The notes: a model not told the origin generated them from the sequence alone. DNA of 64,000 nucleotides from Swaminathania salitolerans (GCF_007988945.1 NZ_BJVC01000006.1:1-64000); one strand, 5' to 3'. Positions 34,602-43,399 are shown, counted from the first letter of the stretch. Program-made: numbers and translations.

Positions 34602-34727
34602 GAGACTCCCGCTCCCGCATAACGGCAGGCCGGGTCCGGCAGAAACGGGAAAGAGAACGGACAGCGTCGCATCCGGTTTGCGGCGAAGCTGTCGTCTGGC
34701 GCGCAGCGCAGATCTGCCGGACGCGCT

Positions 34728-35717
34728 TCAGGGACTCCGGACCGCGCTTTCCGTTGCCTGTCCGGACGCTGAACCGCCCGGTCGGGACGCATCGGAGCCG
34801 GTCGTCTCCTGCGCCGGGCGATGCGTTCTCTCGCGCGCAAGCTGCTTTCGGGTCTCGGCCGCACGCGCCTCATAGGCGCTGGCCTGCGTCAGATCTCCTG
34901 CACCTTTGGCTGCCCGGGCCGCACAGTCCAGAGCACGGGCAAGACCCCGATAATCCAGATCGTTCCGCCGGGTCTCGATCGCCGTCCGCGCGGCCGCTCC
35001 GGCCTCCTTCCATGCGCCAGAGGCCAAGGCAAGCCGGGCTTCGAGTTCGGCCCGGTCGGCCTGTACGAGGAGGGAAGTGCCCGAGGCCGCAGGAAACGCA
35101 GCAACGATCGCCGCCAGAGCATCGTGGCGACCGAGCCCGTCCTCGGCCAGCCCCCTGAGGAAGAGCAGTCTTTCATCGAGCGCCGGATGCCCGACCTGCC
35201 CTTTTCCAGCCCCGCGCCCCGCGCCGCCATCTCCGGAAACGGCGCCTCCCGAAACAGAATCGGCCAGGGCGACGGCGTCGCCATAGCGTTGCGTGCGGAC
35301 ATAAGCCGCCATCGCAACCGCATCGAGGGCGACATTGGCCTGGGCGTTTCGCAAGGCGAGATCGCGCCGGACCTGCGCGATCGTGGCGAGTGCGTCCTCC
35401 GGGGCATCGGCGTCGAGTTGCGCCACCGCCCGGTTATACCCGGCATCGCGGATCGCAGAGGCATCGTCACCGAGAAGCGCCCGGCGATAGGCCGTCTGGA
35501 ACTGTCCTTCTGCCTGTTCGGGATGGGACTGGTCGAAAACATCCCTGCCCACCTCCATCGCATTGACATAGGCCTGATCGACCTTCGGTCCTCCCGGGGC
35601 GCTCCCTCCGCATCCCGCCAGGGCGATCATAAACAGAACGGGCGTGAACAGGGCGGGCGTGAAGAGGGCGCGCGTGAAGAGGGCGGGCAGGCCGCAAGCC
35701 CGTCTCGGAACCGTCAT
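34728..35717 (-). CDS. Lipoprotein of MCE operon, TPR-like
   Basis: 329 aa. A lipoprotein signal with lipobox LAGC has the acylated Cys near residue 35. The signal is odd: Leu-Phe-Thr-Pro repeats encoded by three 15-bp units. The mature part is Ala-rich and helical, with repeats suggestive of TPR (EQAEGQFQTAYRRALLGDDA, YNRAVAQLDADAPEDALATIAQV, YVRTQRYGDAVALADS). ATG 35717 overlaps the stop of the MlaD gene (ATGA). It is the last gene of the five-gene operon. It may link the inner-membrane lipid transporter with outer-membrane or peptidoglycan partners, as auxiliary lipoproteins of other MCE systems do, though it is not a recognisable MlaA or PqiC. Confidence 0.65.
   Translation of the reverse strand: MTVPRRACGLPALFTRALFTPALFTPVLFMIALAGCGGSAPGGPKVDQAYVNAMEVGRDVFDQSHPEQAEGQFQTAYRRALLGDDASAIRDAGYNRAVAQLDADAPEDALATIAQVRRDLALRNAQANVALDAVAMAAYVRTQRYGDAVALADSVSGGAVSGDGGAGRGAGKGQVGHPALDERLLFLRGLAEDGLGRHDALAAIVAAFPAASGTSLLVQADRAELEARLALASGAWKEAGAAARTAIETRRNDLDYRGLARALDCAARAAKGAGDLTQASAYEARAAETRKQLARERTHRPAQETTGSDASRPGGSASGQATESAVRSP
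35640..35684. repeat. Three 15-bp units in a lipoprotein signal peptide
   Basis: Units of the type gggcgtgaagagggc encode the repeated Ala-Leu-Phe-Thr-Pro of the lipoprotein signal peptide. A change in copy number would change the length of the hydrophobic core in steps of five residues. Confidence 0.9.
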
Positions 35718-36685
35718 GGCCGGATCTCCGAGGGGGGGAGCCGATGCGTTTTCGCCTTGCCGCCATTGCCGCTCCCTCCGAGAATCCACAATCCGCGCAG
35801 CTGGTCCGTCAGGCGCTTGAGACTGTTCGCCGTTGCCTGAGCCTGGGTCAGAAGCGCGGGCAGTTGCGCGCTGGCCTCGTCGAGATTGGTCATCGTGTCC
35901 TGCAACCGGGGCGTAGCCTTGCGCAGATCCTCAGAACTGTGCCGCACGTTGCGCATGGTCCCGTCGGCTTGCGCAAGCACGCCTGCGATCTGCCTTTCGA
36001 TCGGCTTCAGCTGGTCGATCGAATGCTGGAGCGTGACGATCGTGGCATCCGCATGACGCAGGAGAGAATCATCCATCACCAGCCCGCCGACCGATCCCTT
36101 GCCGTCCCGGATGGTGCCGGTGACCTTGGCCAGATCCGCCATGATCTGATCCGCATTCCGCAAGGCAGGCATCAACCCGGCACGGATATCGCCGATCGTC
36201 TTCGTGATCATGTCTGCCGGGTTGGGCTCGACGGTTGCTGGAAGCTCGGCGAACTCCCAGTCGAGCTTCTGCCCGCGGCCGCGCTCGAGTTCGATATAGC
36301 TCGCTCCGGCCACGACGAAACGCCGCCGGATGACCGCATGGCTGTCCTTGCGGATATAGGGCTCGAATTGCGGATCGATATCGGCAACCGCATACATATT
36401 GCCATGAGGATTGATCTTGACCGAGCGGATCGAGCCGACGCGGATACCCATCAGCTCGATATCGTTCCCCACGGCAAGTCCGGCGATGCCGCTTTCCGGC
36501 AGATTGAAATGCAGCTTGCCCGCCGGTGTCAGCCAGTCGCGCAGGACACCCGCCTCGACGATCGCGAAGACGAACAGGCCGAACGTCGCCAGAACGAGAA
36601 TCCCGACCCATTCATCGGCATATCGTATCCGCATGAGCGGCCGGGGCTGGGCATTGCCTTCCCGGCTGTGATGAATTCGAAACAT
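35714..36685 (-). CDS. mlaD: MlaD family MCE-domain protein
   Basis: 323 aa. One N-terminal membrane anchor (WVGILVLATFGLFVFAIVEAGVL near 26-48), then a single MCE domain (about 55-135: LHFNLPESGIAGLAVGNDIELMGIRVGSIRSV, ending GASYIELERG), then a long helical region with heptad-like spacing (about 165-300). It should form a periplasmic hexamer that carries phospholipid or another lipid. ATG 36685 overlaps the upstream ATPase-like stop by one base (TGATG); a TTG at 36688 is an alternative. The tail is longer than E. coli MlaD (183 aa) and nearer to the longer MlaD/TtgC-type proteins. Confidence 0.85.
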   Translation of the reverse strand: MFRIHHSREGNAQPRPLMRIRYADEWVGILVLATFGLFVFAIVEAGVLRDWLTPAGKLHFNLPESGIAGLAVGNDIELMGIRVGSIRSVKINPHGNMYAVADIDPQFEPYIRKDSHAVIRRRFVVAGASYIELERGRGQKLDWEFAELPATVEPNPADMITKTIGDIRAGLMPALRNADQIMADLAKVTGTIRDGKGSVGGLVMDDSLLRHADATIVTLQHSIDQLKPIERQIAGVLAQADGTMRNVRHSSEDLRKATPRLQDTMTNLDEASAQLPALLTQAQATANSLKRLTDQLRGLWILGGSGNGGKAKTHRLPPSEIRP

Positions 36686-37386
36686 CAATGCACCTGCTTT
36701 ACTGGCAACAAGCCCTCATCGAGCAATCTGTAACGCTGGATGCCCTCACCGACATAGCCATGCCAGATCGAGGGCGTACGCGAGAACCAGATCACGCCGC
36801 AGCCCCGTTCGCGCGCGGCGGTGAGCTGGGCAAGAAACGGTGTCATCATGTCGGTCGTGTCCGGATCGACCGGCTCCTCCAGAAGAAGGAGGCGTGGCTC
36901 GCCCATGAAGGCGCGGACGCAGGCGGATTTCGCCCGGTCCGCATCGCTCAGACGATCGGGAGAGAGAGTCGGAAGTCCCGGCAGACCGAAAAGACGCGAC
37001 AGTCTCACAGCCTCCGCAACAAGGGTGTCCGTGGGCGTTTTCGTATGATGAAGCTGCTGGATCAGGATATTGAGATCCGTCCCGAACAGATCGATCCATG
37101 CGCCTTTCTGCATGATCCGCCCGATACGCCCGCGCAGGGCCCATGCCCGCCGCTCGGGCAGCGTCATCCAGTCGAGACCGAGGCAGGAGATCCCCCCCGA
37201 TACCAGCGGGATCAGACCGCTGCAGAGATCGGCGAAACGCGACGCACGCGTGGGATCGCGGCAGGCGATCAACGCGCAGTCCCCCGGCATGAGGCGCAGG
37301 GAGTAGGCGATCGCCGTCAGGCCGCTCTCCTCGAATACCGGCTGGGCATCGCGCAGCTCGAGCACGGATGAGAGATCCTCGTTCAT
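36685..37386 (-). CDS. ABC ATPase homologue of MCE operon with degenerate nucleotide-binding motifs
   Basis: 233 aa, aligned throughout with MlaF-like ATPases, but the Walker A site is lost: where GxxGxGKS/T should be (residues about 38-47) it reads ACRDPTRAS, without the glycines or the P-loop lysine. The Q-loop Gln is kept (GRIMQKGAW). The signature LSGGQ is LSDAD. Walker B reads LLLLEEP, keeping the catalytic Glu but with Glu for Asp, and the switch His is absent (VIWFSRTP). It overlaps mlaE (ATGA) and mlaD (TGATG), and no frameshift is visible. It is probably an inactive or regulatory subunit; another ATPase could serve the permease. Confidence 0.75.
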   Translation of the reverse strand: MNEDLSSVLELRDAQPVFEESGLTAIAYSLRLMPGDCALIACRDPTRASRFADLCSGLIPLVSGGISCLGLDWMTLPERRAWALRGRIGRIMQKGAWIDLFGTDLNILIQQLHHTKTPTDTLVAEAVRLSRLFGLPGLPTLSPDRLSDADRAKSACVRAFMGEPRLLLLEEPVDPDTTDMMTPFLAQLTAARERGCGVIWFSRTPSIWHGYVGEGIQRYRLLDEGLLPVKQVH

Positions 37387-38306
37387 GCGATTGTCACTCC
37401 GAGCACGACATTGATGATCATGATCACCATGATCCCCCGCGCGAAACCGCGCGGCAGAAGCGTTGCGAGCGTGTCCGAACGAGAGGCGTCGAGACCGGTC
37501 AGCTGTGTCGCAAGACTGAGATAGAAACCGCTCAGCACGAGCTTGAGCGGAATCCCGAGATAATCGATGGGTTTCATCGCCCCGACCACGTCATAGAGAA
37601 ATGTCCAGATCGGCATGGTGATGACGGAATTCAGCCGGCAGACGCCATAGCCGACCGAGAGCGAGACAAGGCTGAAAACGACGCCGAGCGTGAAGGACGC
37701 GACCGTCATCGCAAGCGCGCGCGGAACGACCAGCGTCAGGAAGGGATCGATGCCCTGCGCCTGGAGCGCGCGCAGTTCCCCGCCCGTCGTGAGCTGCCCC
37801 AGCTGGGAGAGACTCAGCATCGCGCTTCGACCGAGCAGGATGATCCCCACCAGAACGGGGGCGATCTCACGCACGAGCACGGTCGCGAGAAGGGAGTCCG
37901 TACTATCGGCCATGCCCGCGATGCCGAGCCAGTAGATCGCCTGCGCCACGATGCCGAAACCGGTCAGCGCCGCTGTGAAAAGCGTGCTGAAAAGCCCTCC
38001 GCCAGCCGCTTGCCGCAGGGTGATCTTGAATTCGTGCAGAACGGTGCGCCGCCACGAGGTCGGCATCAGGGATTCGCGCGCGACCCCCCAGCTCGCCCCG
38101 ACGAGCATGAGGGTAAAGCGCAACTGCCTGCGCGTGAGCGCACCGAGCGCGTCGAGCAGGGCACGGTGCCACGGAAGACCGTGACGGGGCCCGGCATGGC
38201 GTGAAGGACCATCGCCCTGGATCCGGGGAGAGCCGGACTCTCCGGAGGTCGCCTTTCCGGAAACCGCTTTTCCGGGAGCCGCTTTCGCCGGCGCAGTGCC
38301 GCTCAT
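37383..38306 (-). CDS. mlaE: MlaE family lipid ABC transporter permease
   Basis: 307 aa from ATG 38306. Core MlaE fold from about residue 55 with five or six membrane spans, including LFTAALTGFGIVAQAIYWLG, VLVREIAPVLVGIILLGRSA near 150 (the conserved REIAPVL block), ALAMTVASFTLGVVFSLVSL and GIMVIMIINVVLGVTI. The first ~45 residues are a Ala/Gly/Lys/Ser repeat tail encoded by 15-bp units. It moves lipid across the inner membrane together with MCE proteins. ATGA overlaps with both neighbours. The frame remains open far upstream inside the receptor gene, but 38306 is the coupled start. Confidence 0.85.
   Translation of the reverse strand: MSGTAPAKAAPGKAVSGKATSGESGSPRIQGDGPSRHAGPRHGLPWHRALLDALGALTRRQLRFTLMLVGASWGVARESLMPTSWRRTVLHEFKITLRQAAGGGLFSTLFTAALTGFGIVAQAIYWLGIAGMADSTDSLLATVLVREIAPVLVGIILLGRSAMLSLSQLGQLTTGGELRALQAQGIDPFLTLVVPRALAMTVASFTLGVVFSLVSLSVGYGVCRLNSVITMPIWTFLYDVVGAMKPIDYLGIPLKLVLSGFYLSLATQLTGLDASRSDTLATLLPRGFARGIMVIMIINVVLGVTIA
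38251..38295. repeat. Three 15-bp units at the start of mlaE
   Basis: Units of the type gcctttccggaaacc encode the Gly-Lys/Ala-Ala-Pro/Val-rich tail before the MlaE core. Confidence 0.85.
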
Positions 38307-40609
38307 CGTCGCGCCGCCAGAACATAGGTGTTCGTGATCCCGAGCACCGGAAGATAGAACATCCCCCGGGGACGAAACAGGTAATAGTCGCGCAGAAGCG
38401 CATAGGCCGTCTCGGAAACCTGGATGGTGCCGGAATCGGGCGCGCTGACCGCGAGAAGCTCGGATGTCTGCGCGGCTTCTCCCCAGACATTGAAAAGCCC
38501 CGGATCGTCGCCGAGCACGGCGCCGAAGGCCCGCCCGACATCGAGGCCGATCCGGAAACTGGGCGTCAGCTCGGCATCGGAGAGGGTGATCAGGGCGATC
38601 TCGCGCAAGGCCAGAAGCGCGTCGGCAACCCGGCGCACCGCATCGATATCGGGCTCCTGCGCGCATTCCCCGATCAGCACGACCCGGTTGCCCAGTATCT
38701 GGGCCGAGAAGATATGATCCCGCCGGACCACCTCCTGGAATTTCGTTACCAGTGTCTGGACGACCGGAATGAGATCGACCGAGCTGTCGGCGGCAGTATC
38801 CTCGAACAATATCGTGGCGATCGACACCATCGCGTATTTTCCGGCGGCGAATGCGCCCGATCCGCTCTCGCCCGGCGCGGCGAGAAACCCTTCGTTCATC
38901 CGGGTCTCGACCGCCGAGCGGTCATCCGTGTGCCGGTTCTGCGGTTTCGCCGTTTCATTCTCCAGCCCCTGCAGCGCCGCAAAGCGGATAGCCGCAATCT
39001 CGGCGACGATCGCTATGACGTGAGAAACCGCATGCGGACGTCGCGCATCCTCGAGAACCACCATGCCGATGACGCTGCCGCGGGCCTGGATGGGCTGGAT
39101 ATAGACCGAGCGTGCATCGATCTGGGTCATCACGATGCGCTGGAAGGTACGCAGCCCCTCCTGCGTTCCGGCTTCATGGCTCTCGATCACATCGCCTTCG
39201 AGAAGAAGCGCGAAGAAAGCGCCGAGATCGTCGTGAGAGAGCTCCATCCCCGCACTATGGGTGTCGCTGTCACTGTCATAGGCGTCCTCGCACAGGAGGC
39301 GCTCATCGTTCCCGACGGTGCGCCAGAGGCTGACGCGCCGGCTCTCTGCCAGCTCGGCAAGGCGCTGTGTAAGAAGAGGCGCGTCATGGGTCGGATCGAG
39401 CAGATTGGTCGTCCCGGCGAGGGCATTGAGCGCATTGCTCTCGGCTCGGGTCTGCGCCTGCTGGCGATCCAGCCTGCGCTGGAGACGCTCGCTGCGACGG
39501 CTCTGACGCACGAGGAAACCGGCCAGAAGAGCCGCGAGGACGACGATCACGAGCGAGAACAGGAGCCCCTGCCGTCCGGCGGCCGCCGTGAACGCGGCGA
39601 AATCGTTCTCGGGTGCGTTCAGCATCAGGATCCAGCCCGGCCGGATATGATGCAGGGAGGCCATGATCGTGACGTACTGCGTGTCGTGCGCCTTGATGAG
39701 ATGCACGCCCGATCCGTAGATATGGAAAAGCGCCAGCGCACGCGTGAAGACGGGTTGGGTCTTCGGATTGAGGAGCATCCGGTCGAAGCTCCAGTTGGCG
39801 GCTTTCGCAACGTCGAGGAGATGCGTCCCGGCCACGAGACGCCCCTTCTGGTCCACAACCACTGCCTGCCCGCTCCGGCCGATCTTCATGGCAGCGAGGA
39901 AATCGGTAAGACGGTTGAGCGAGATATTGATGGCGAAGACCGCCTGATGCCCGTCATCCGTATGCAGGACGCTCGCTGCGGTGACGATGAGCTGCTGGGT
40001 CGCAACCGTCGGATAGGGATCGGACCAGTTGAGATCGGGATGATCGAACGCCCCCTCGTACCAGGGCCTCTGGCGTGGGTCGTAATGCTTCGCCGGCGTA
40101 TCGGTGGTGCGCACGAGCTTGCCCGATTTGTCGTAGTACCAGTGCCGGAAGACATCCTTCTTCCTGTCCAGATGCACCCATTCCATCCCGTCGGCGATAT
40201 CGCGCGGCGCACGGTCGATGAACCAGAATTGCCCGCGATCGTCGGCAAGATAGAAACTCTCCACCTGACTGACATTGCGCAGCATGGAGGCGCCATATGC
40301 CAGAAAGATCCGGGGAGGCTCCTCCGTGACTGGATCGGTAAGGAGATCGCGCGCGACCGTGGCCGTAGCGGGCGCCGGCGCAAGATAATCCGAGACTTCC
40401 TGGGTGATGTGCTTCTGCTGCTCGCGCAGGAGATCCTGCGACAGGGCGATCACGCCCTTGCGGGTGGTGTGGTAGGAATGCAGGGCCACGACGAGAATGA
40501 CGACCACAACGAGAATGACCCCGAGAATCGGGCCGACGACCTCGATGAAACGGCGGCGACGGTTTCCCGCATCCGAATCGGCCGGGTCGATGATCTCAGA
40601 GACAGGCAA
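38303..40609 (-). CDS. Cache-GAF receptor with degenerate class III cyclase domain
   Basis: 768 aa. Membrane span at about 22-46, a periplasmic double-Cache sensor domain (about 50-345, including YLAPAPATATVARDLL and DRAPRDIADGMEW), a second span at about 350-372, a short coiled linker, a GAF domain (about 400-560) and a C-terminal class III cyclase-like domain (about 590-768). In the cyclase part the second metal Asp is Asn (ILGNRVVLIG where GDA is usual) and the transition-state Asn/Arg block reads VWGEAAQTSELL instead of xGDTVNLAARL. Cyclase activity is therefore doubtful. It is first in the operon and coupled to mlaE by ATGA. It may sense an extracellular ligand and control the transporter directly. 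Confidence 0.75.
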   Translation of the reverse strand: MPVSEIIDPADSDAGNRRRRFIEVVGPILGVILVVVVILVVALHSYHTTRKGVIALSQDLLREQQKHITQEVSDYLAPAPATATVARDLLTDPVTEEPPRIFLAYGASMLRNVSQVESFYLADDRGQFWFIDRAPRDIADGMEWVHLDRKKDVFRHWYYDKSGKLVRTTDTPAKHYDPRQRPWYEGAFDHPDLNWSDPYPTVATQQLIVTAASVLHTDDGHQAVFAINISLNRLTDFLAAMKIGRSGQAVVVDQKGRLVAGTHLLDVAKAANWSFDRMLLNPKTQPVFTRALALFHIYGSGVHLIKAHDTQYVTIMASLHHIRPGWILMLNAPENDFAAFTAAAGRQGLLFSLVIVVLAALLAGFLVRQSRRSERLQRRLDRQQAQTRAESNALNALAGTTNLLDPTHDAPLLTQRLAELAESRRVSLWRTVGNDERLLCEDAYDSDSDTHSAGMELSHDDLGAFFALLLEGDVIESHEAGTQEGLRTFQRIVMTQIDARSVYIQPIQARGSVIGMVVLEDARRPHAVSHVIAIVAEIAAIRFAALQGLENETAKPQNRHTDDRSAVETRMNEGFLAAPGESGSGAFAAGKYAMVSIATILFEDTAADSSVDLIPVVQTLVTKFQEVVRRDHIFSAQILGNRVVLIGECAQEPDIDAVRRVADALLALREIALITLSDAELTPSFRIGLDVGRAFGAVLGDDPGLFNVWGEAAQTSELLAVSAPDSGTIQVSETAYALLRDYYLFRPRGMFYLPVLGITNTYVLAARR

Positions 40610-40625
40610 GCAAACATTCCTTCAG

Positions 40626-40733
40626 GCTTGGCCCACATCGTGGGCCGGGCACGCTTGTCCCACATCGCGGGCCGGACACGCTTGACCCACATTGCAGGCC
40701 GGGCACGCCTGACCCATGCTTCAGGTCGGGCAT
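40626..40733. repeat. Four 27-bp tandem units in a divergent intergenic region
   Basis: Units start at 40626, 40653, 40680 and 40707. The first contains a perfect inverted repeat, ggcccac-atc-gtgggcc; the later units keep degenerate forms. The array fills much of the 234-bp gap between the receptor gene (start 40609, minus) and ygfZ (start 40844, plus). It could be an operator array or a minisatellite. A 68-codon minus-strand frame (40596-40802) reads through it as nine-residue repeats but lacks other support. Confidence 0.9.
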
Positions 40734-40843
40734 GGCGGCGCCATCGCGGATCGCCTTCCCTCCATCCCCGACCATATTCCCTCTTGTGTCAAAGCGCTGC
40801 AACCCGCATCTCCAGACCGTTGCGTCCGGAATGGAGAATGAAG

Positions 40844-41671
40844 ATGGCGAGAGCGTGGCTTGTGGATCGCAAGGTGATCTCCCTGAGCGGCGGCGACCGT
40901 GTCGGTTTCCTCCAGGGGCTCGTATCGAACGATGTTACCTGCGCCGATCGGACGAGGCTCGTATGGGCTGCGCTTCTGACCCCGCAGGGACGATATCTCT
41001 CCGATTTCTTCATCTGGCACGAGGAGGACCGGCTCCTGCTCGACGTTCCGGCGCCCCATGCCGAAACCCTGTGCCGGCGTCTCGCCCGTTTCCGGCTACG
41101 GGCCGATATCCGGATCGATATGACCGACGAGATCGTCGAAGCCTGCTGGGGTGAGACGGCGCAGGATGACGGCCGCCGCGACCCCCGGCTCGATGCCGCC
41201 GGGACGCGACGTATTCTCCCGCAGGACGCCGTAACGGAAGCGGAGGACGGGCTTTCGGCCTATCACGCCCATCGCATCGCTCTGGGCCTGCCATCGCCGG
41301 ACGATTGCGAGAGCGAAAAGACGTTGCTGCTCGAGGCCAATTTCGACTGGCTCAACGGCATATCGTGGAAAAAAGGCTGTTACATGGGGCAGGAACTGAC
41401 CGCCCGCACCCATTATCGCGGCCTGGTCAAGAAGCGCCTGGTCCCGCTATGCGCAGACGGTCCCCTCCCCGCGCCCGGAACGCTGCTCATGGACGGATCG
41501 CGCGAGATCGGTATGGTACGGACTTCATCGGGCCAGCGCGGTCTGGCCTTTCTGCGTCGCGAATACTGGGATCGAAGCGTGGCCTGTGGTGACATAATCC
41601 TGACCCCCGACCTGCCGGACTGGTTCCATCACGAGGCTTCGGGTGACGGCTCCGGGGATCCCGCCCCGTGA
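40844..41671 (+). CDS. ygfZ: Folate-binding YgfZ/CAF17 family protein
   Basis: 275 aa. The aminomethyltransferase-like fold carries the diagnostic [13 protein letters not shown] near 184, with the reactive Cys. N-terminal [27 protein letters not shown] is typical. Family members bind tetrahydrofolate and help maturation or repair of particular Fe-S proteins, such as MiaB. ATG 40844 lies 7 bp after a GGAG; another ATG two codons upstream is too close to it. It appears to be alone with hisI 55 bp downstream. bioB in the window is one possible client class (radical-SAM), but no direct link is visible. Confidence 0.88.
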   Translation: MARAWLVDRKVISLSGGDRVGFLQGLVSNDVTCADRTRLVWAALLTPQGRYLSDFFIWHEEDRLLLDVPAPHAETLCRRLARFRLRADIRIDMTDEIVEACWGETAQDDGRRDPRLDAAGTRRILPQDAVTEAEDGLSAYHAHRIALGLPSPDDCESEKTLLLEANFDWLNGISWKKGCYMGQELTARTHYRGLVKKRLVPLCADGPLPAPGTLLMDGSREIGMVRTSSGQRGLAFLRREYWDRSVACGDIILTPDLPDWFHHEASGDGSGDPAP

Positions 41672-41726
41672 TACGCTTCCCCTCTTCGGGACGACCGCCC
41701 TCCCCTGTTCTTGCGAGATCCATTCC

Positions 41727-42161
41727 ATGAACTACGTTCCGCCGGATGACCGGACCTGTCAGACCCTGCTCGATGCGGTGAAATTCGACCGTGACGGGCT
41801 GATTGCCGCCATCGCCCAGTCGGCTTCAGCGCCGCACGACGTCCTCATGCTCGCCTGGATGAACCGTGCAGCGCTGGAGGAAACGCTCGCAACCGGACAG
41901 GTCTGCTACTATTCACGCAGCCGCAAGAGCCTGTGGCGCAAGGGAGAACAATCGGGACAGAGGCAGAAACTCTGCGCCGCCCGCCTCGATTGCGACGGCG
42001 ATGCCGTTCTCCTTCTGGTCGAGCAGACCGGCGTTGCGTGCCATACCGGTCGGCGGAGCTGCTTCTATCACGAGGTCACGCCGACCGGCTATGTCGATAC
42101 CACCCAGCCGGAGACGGACCCCTCCGTTCTCTATGCCGGAACGGCCTCACCGCAGGGCTGA
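41727..42161 (+). CDS. hisI: Phosphoribosyl-AMP cyclohydrolase HisI
   Basis: 144 aa single-domain enzyme opening the adenine ring of PR-AMP in histidine synthesis. Zinc and magnesium motifs are complete: [19 protein letters not shown] near 54, [14 protein letters not shown] near 88 and [12 protein letters not shown] near 103. There is no HisE (PR-ATP pyrophosphohydrolase) domain, so HisE is separate and not in the window. Its last 31 bp overlap the 3' end of lpxB on the opposite strand. Confidence 0.93.
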   Translation: MNYVPPDDRTCQTLLDAVKFDRDGLIAAIAQSASAPHDVLMLAWMNRAALEETLATGQVCYYSRSRKSLWRKGEQSGQRQKLCAARLDCDGDAVLLLVEQTGVACHTGRRSCFYHEVTPTGYVDTTQPETDPSVLYAGTASPQG

Positions 42162-43393
42162 GACCCGTCCGGGGTCCTGTCCGCTGGGGCTTCCGGATCT
42201 CCGGACTCCGCATCCGTTCCGTTCAGCAGACGCAGAACGGCCGCTGCCGCAGCATCGGCAGGCGTACCGTCGTGATCGTCCCCCTGAGGGGGGCGGAGCT
42301 GGTCGAGAATGACGTCGAACGCATCGCGCTGCTCCTGCGCAAGCTCGCGATCCGTCAGAAGATCGTAGGCGGCATCGGCGAGGTCGTCAGGGGTACAGCG
42401 CTCCTGGAGCAATTCGGGAACGACCTCCCGTCCTGCGAGAAGATTAACCATGGCGACATATTTCACCTTGATCATGCGTCGCGCCATGAAGGCCGTGAGC
42501 GGGTTGACGCGATAGGCAACCGCCATCGGGACATGGGCGAGCGCGAGTTCGAGCGTCGAGGTTCCCGATTTCGTCAGGGCGGCTCCGGCGGCGGCGAATG
42601 CATCGTGCTTGTCGTGCAGCTCGGTCACGATGACGGGTTTGACGGGCCATTTCGCTACGGCTCCCCGCACCGTCTGGGCAACCAGGGGCGAAAGCGGGAG
42701 AACGGGACAGATATCGGGCAGACGCTCCCTGAGCAGGGACAGCATCCTGCCATAGACGGGCAGAAGACGCGGAACCTCCGAACGTCGGCTGCCCGGCATG
42801 AGTATCAGGATCGGGGCCGTTTCGTCGATCCCGTGACGCAGGCGAAAGCGATGGGCGTCGCCCTGGTCCGCCCCCGACTGGAGGACCGGATGACCGACGA
42901 AATCGACGGCAACGCCGCGTTCTGCAAACCATTCCTGCTCGAAAGGGAGAAGACAGAGCAGGCGATCCCACAAGGCGGGAAAGCTGTGCACCCGTTTTTC
43001 ATGCCATGCCCAGACCTGGGGACCGACATAATGGATCTTGGGCGTGCTGACATGACGCAGACGCTTGAGAAACCGGAGCGCGAAACCCGGAGAATCGATC
43101 GTGACGATCAGATCCGGCTGCCTCAGGACGACGTCGTTGACCGCCTCGTTGAGGCGCTGGGAAAGCTGACGGATACGCGGAAGCACCTCGACGAGGCCCA
43201 TGACCGCCAGATCCCGCATGGGGAAGAGGCTGGCAAGTCCCAGCGCCTCCATGCGCGGCCCCCCGATTCCCACGAAAATCAGGTGCTGGTCCCGCGCCAG
43301 CAGCGCCTGCATGAGATGGGCGCCGAGAACATCGCCACTGGCTTCACCCGCCAGAAGCCAGATGACGCGCGGGACGATGGAGGACTGAGGCAT
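42131..43393 (-). CDS. lpxB: Lipid-A-disaccharide synthase LpxB
   Basis: 420 aa GT19 glycosyltransferase joining UDP-2,3-diacylglucosamine and lipid X. The N-terminal [32 protein letters not shown] near 40, [18 protein letters not shown] near 125 and [14 protein letters not shown] near 198 are strong family landmarks; [20 protein letters not shown] near 290 is the donor site. It lies 6 bp downstream of pheT, an unusual neighbour since the gene usually follows lpxA. It supplies the lipid A that the LptFG exporter encoded at 8281-10670 moves. Confidence 0.93.
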   Translation of the reverse strand: MPQSSIVPRVIWLLAGEASGDVLGAHLMQALLARDQHLIFVGIGGPRMEALGLASLFPMRDLAVMGLVEVLPRIRQLSQRLNEAVNDVVLRQPDLIVTIDSPGFALRFLKRLRHVSTPKIHYVGPQVWAWHEKRVHSFPALWDRLLCLLPFEQEWFAERGVAVDFVGHPVLQSGADQGDAHRFRLRHGIDETAPILILMPGSRRSEVPRLLPVYGRMLSLLRERLPDICPVLPLSPLVAQTVRGAVAKWPVKPVIVTELHDKHDAFAAAGAALTKSGTSTLELALAHVPMAVAYRVNPLTAFMARRMIKVKYVAMVNLLAGREVVPELLQERCTPDDLADAAYDLLTDRELAQEQRDAFDVILDQLRPPQGDDHDGTPADAAAAAVLRLLNGTDAESGDPEAPADRTPDGSQPCGEAVPA

Positions 43394-43399
43394 GACCGT

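Noticed and set aside
40626-40733. Possible CRISPR array
   Set aside because: The 27-bp units are contiguous with no unique spacers between them, and no cas genes are nearby.
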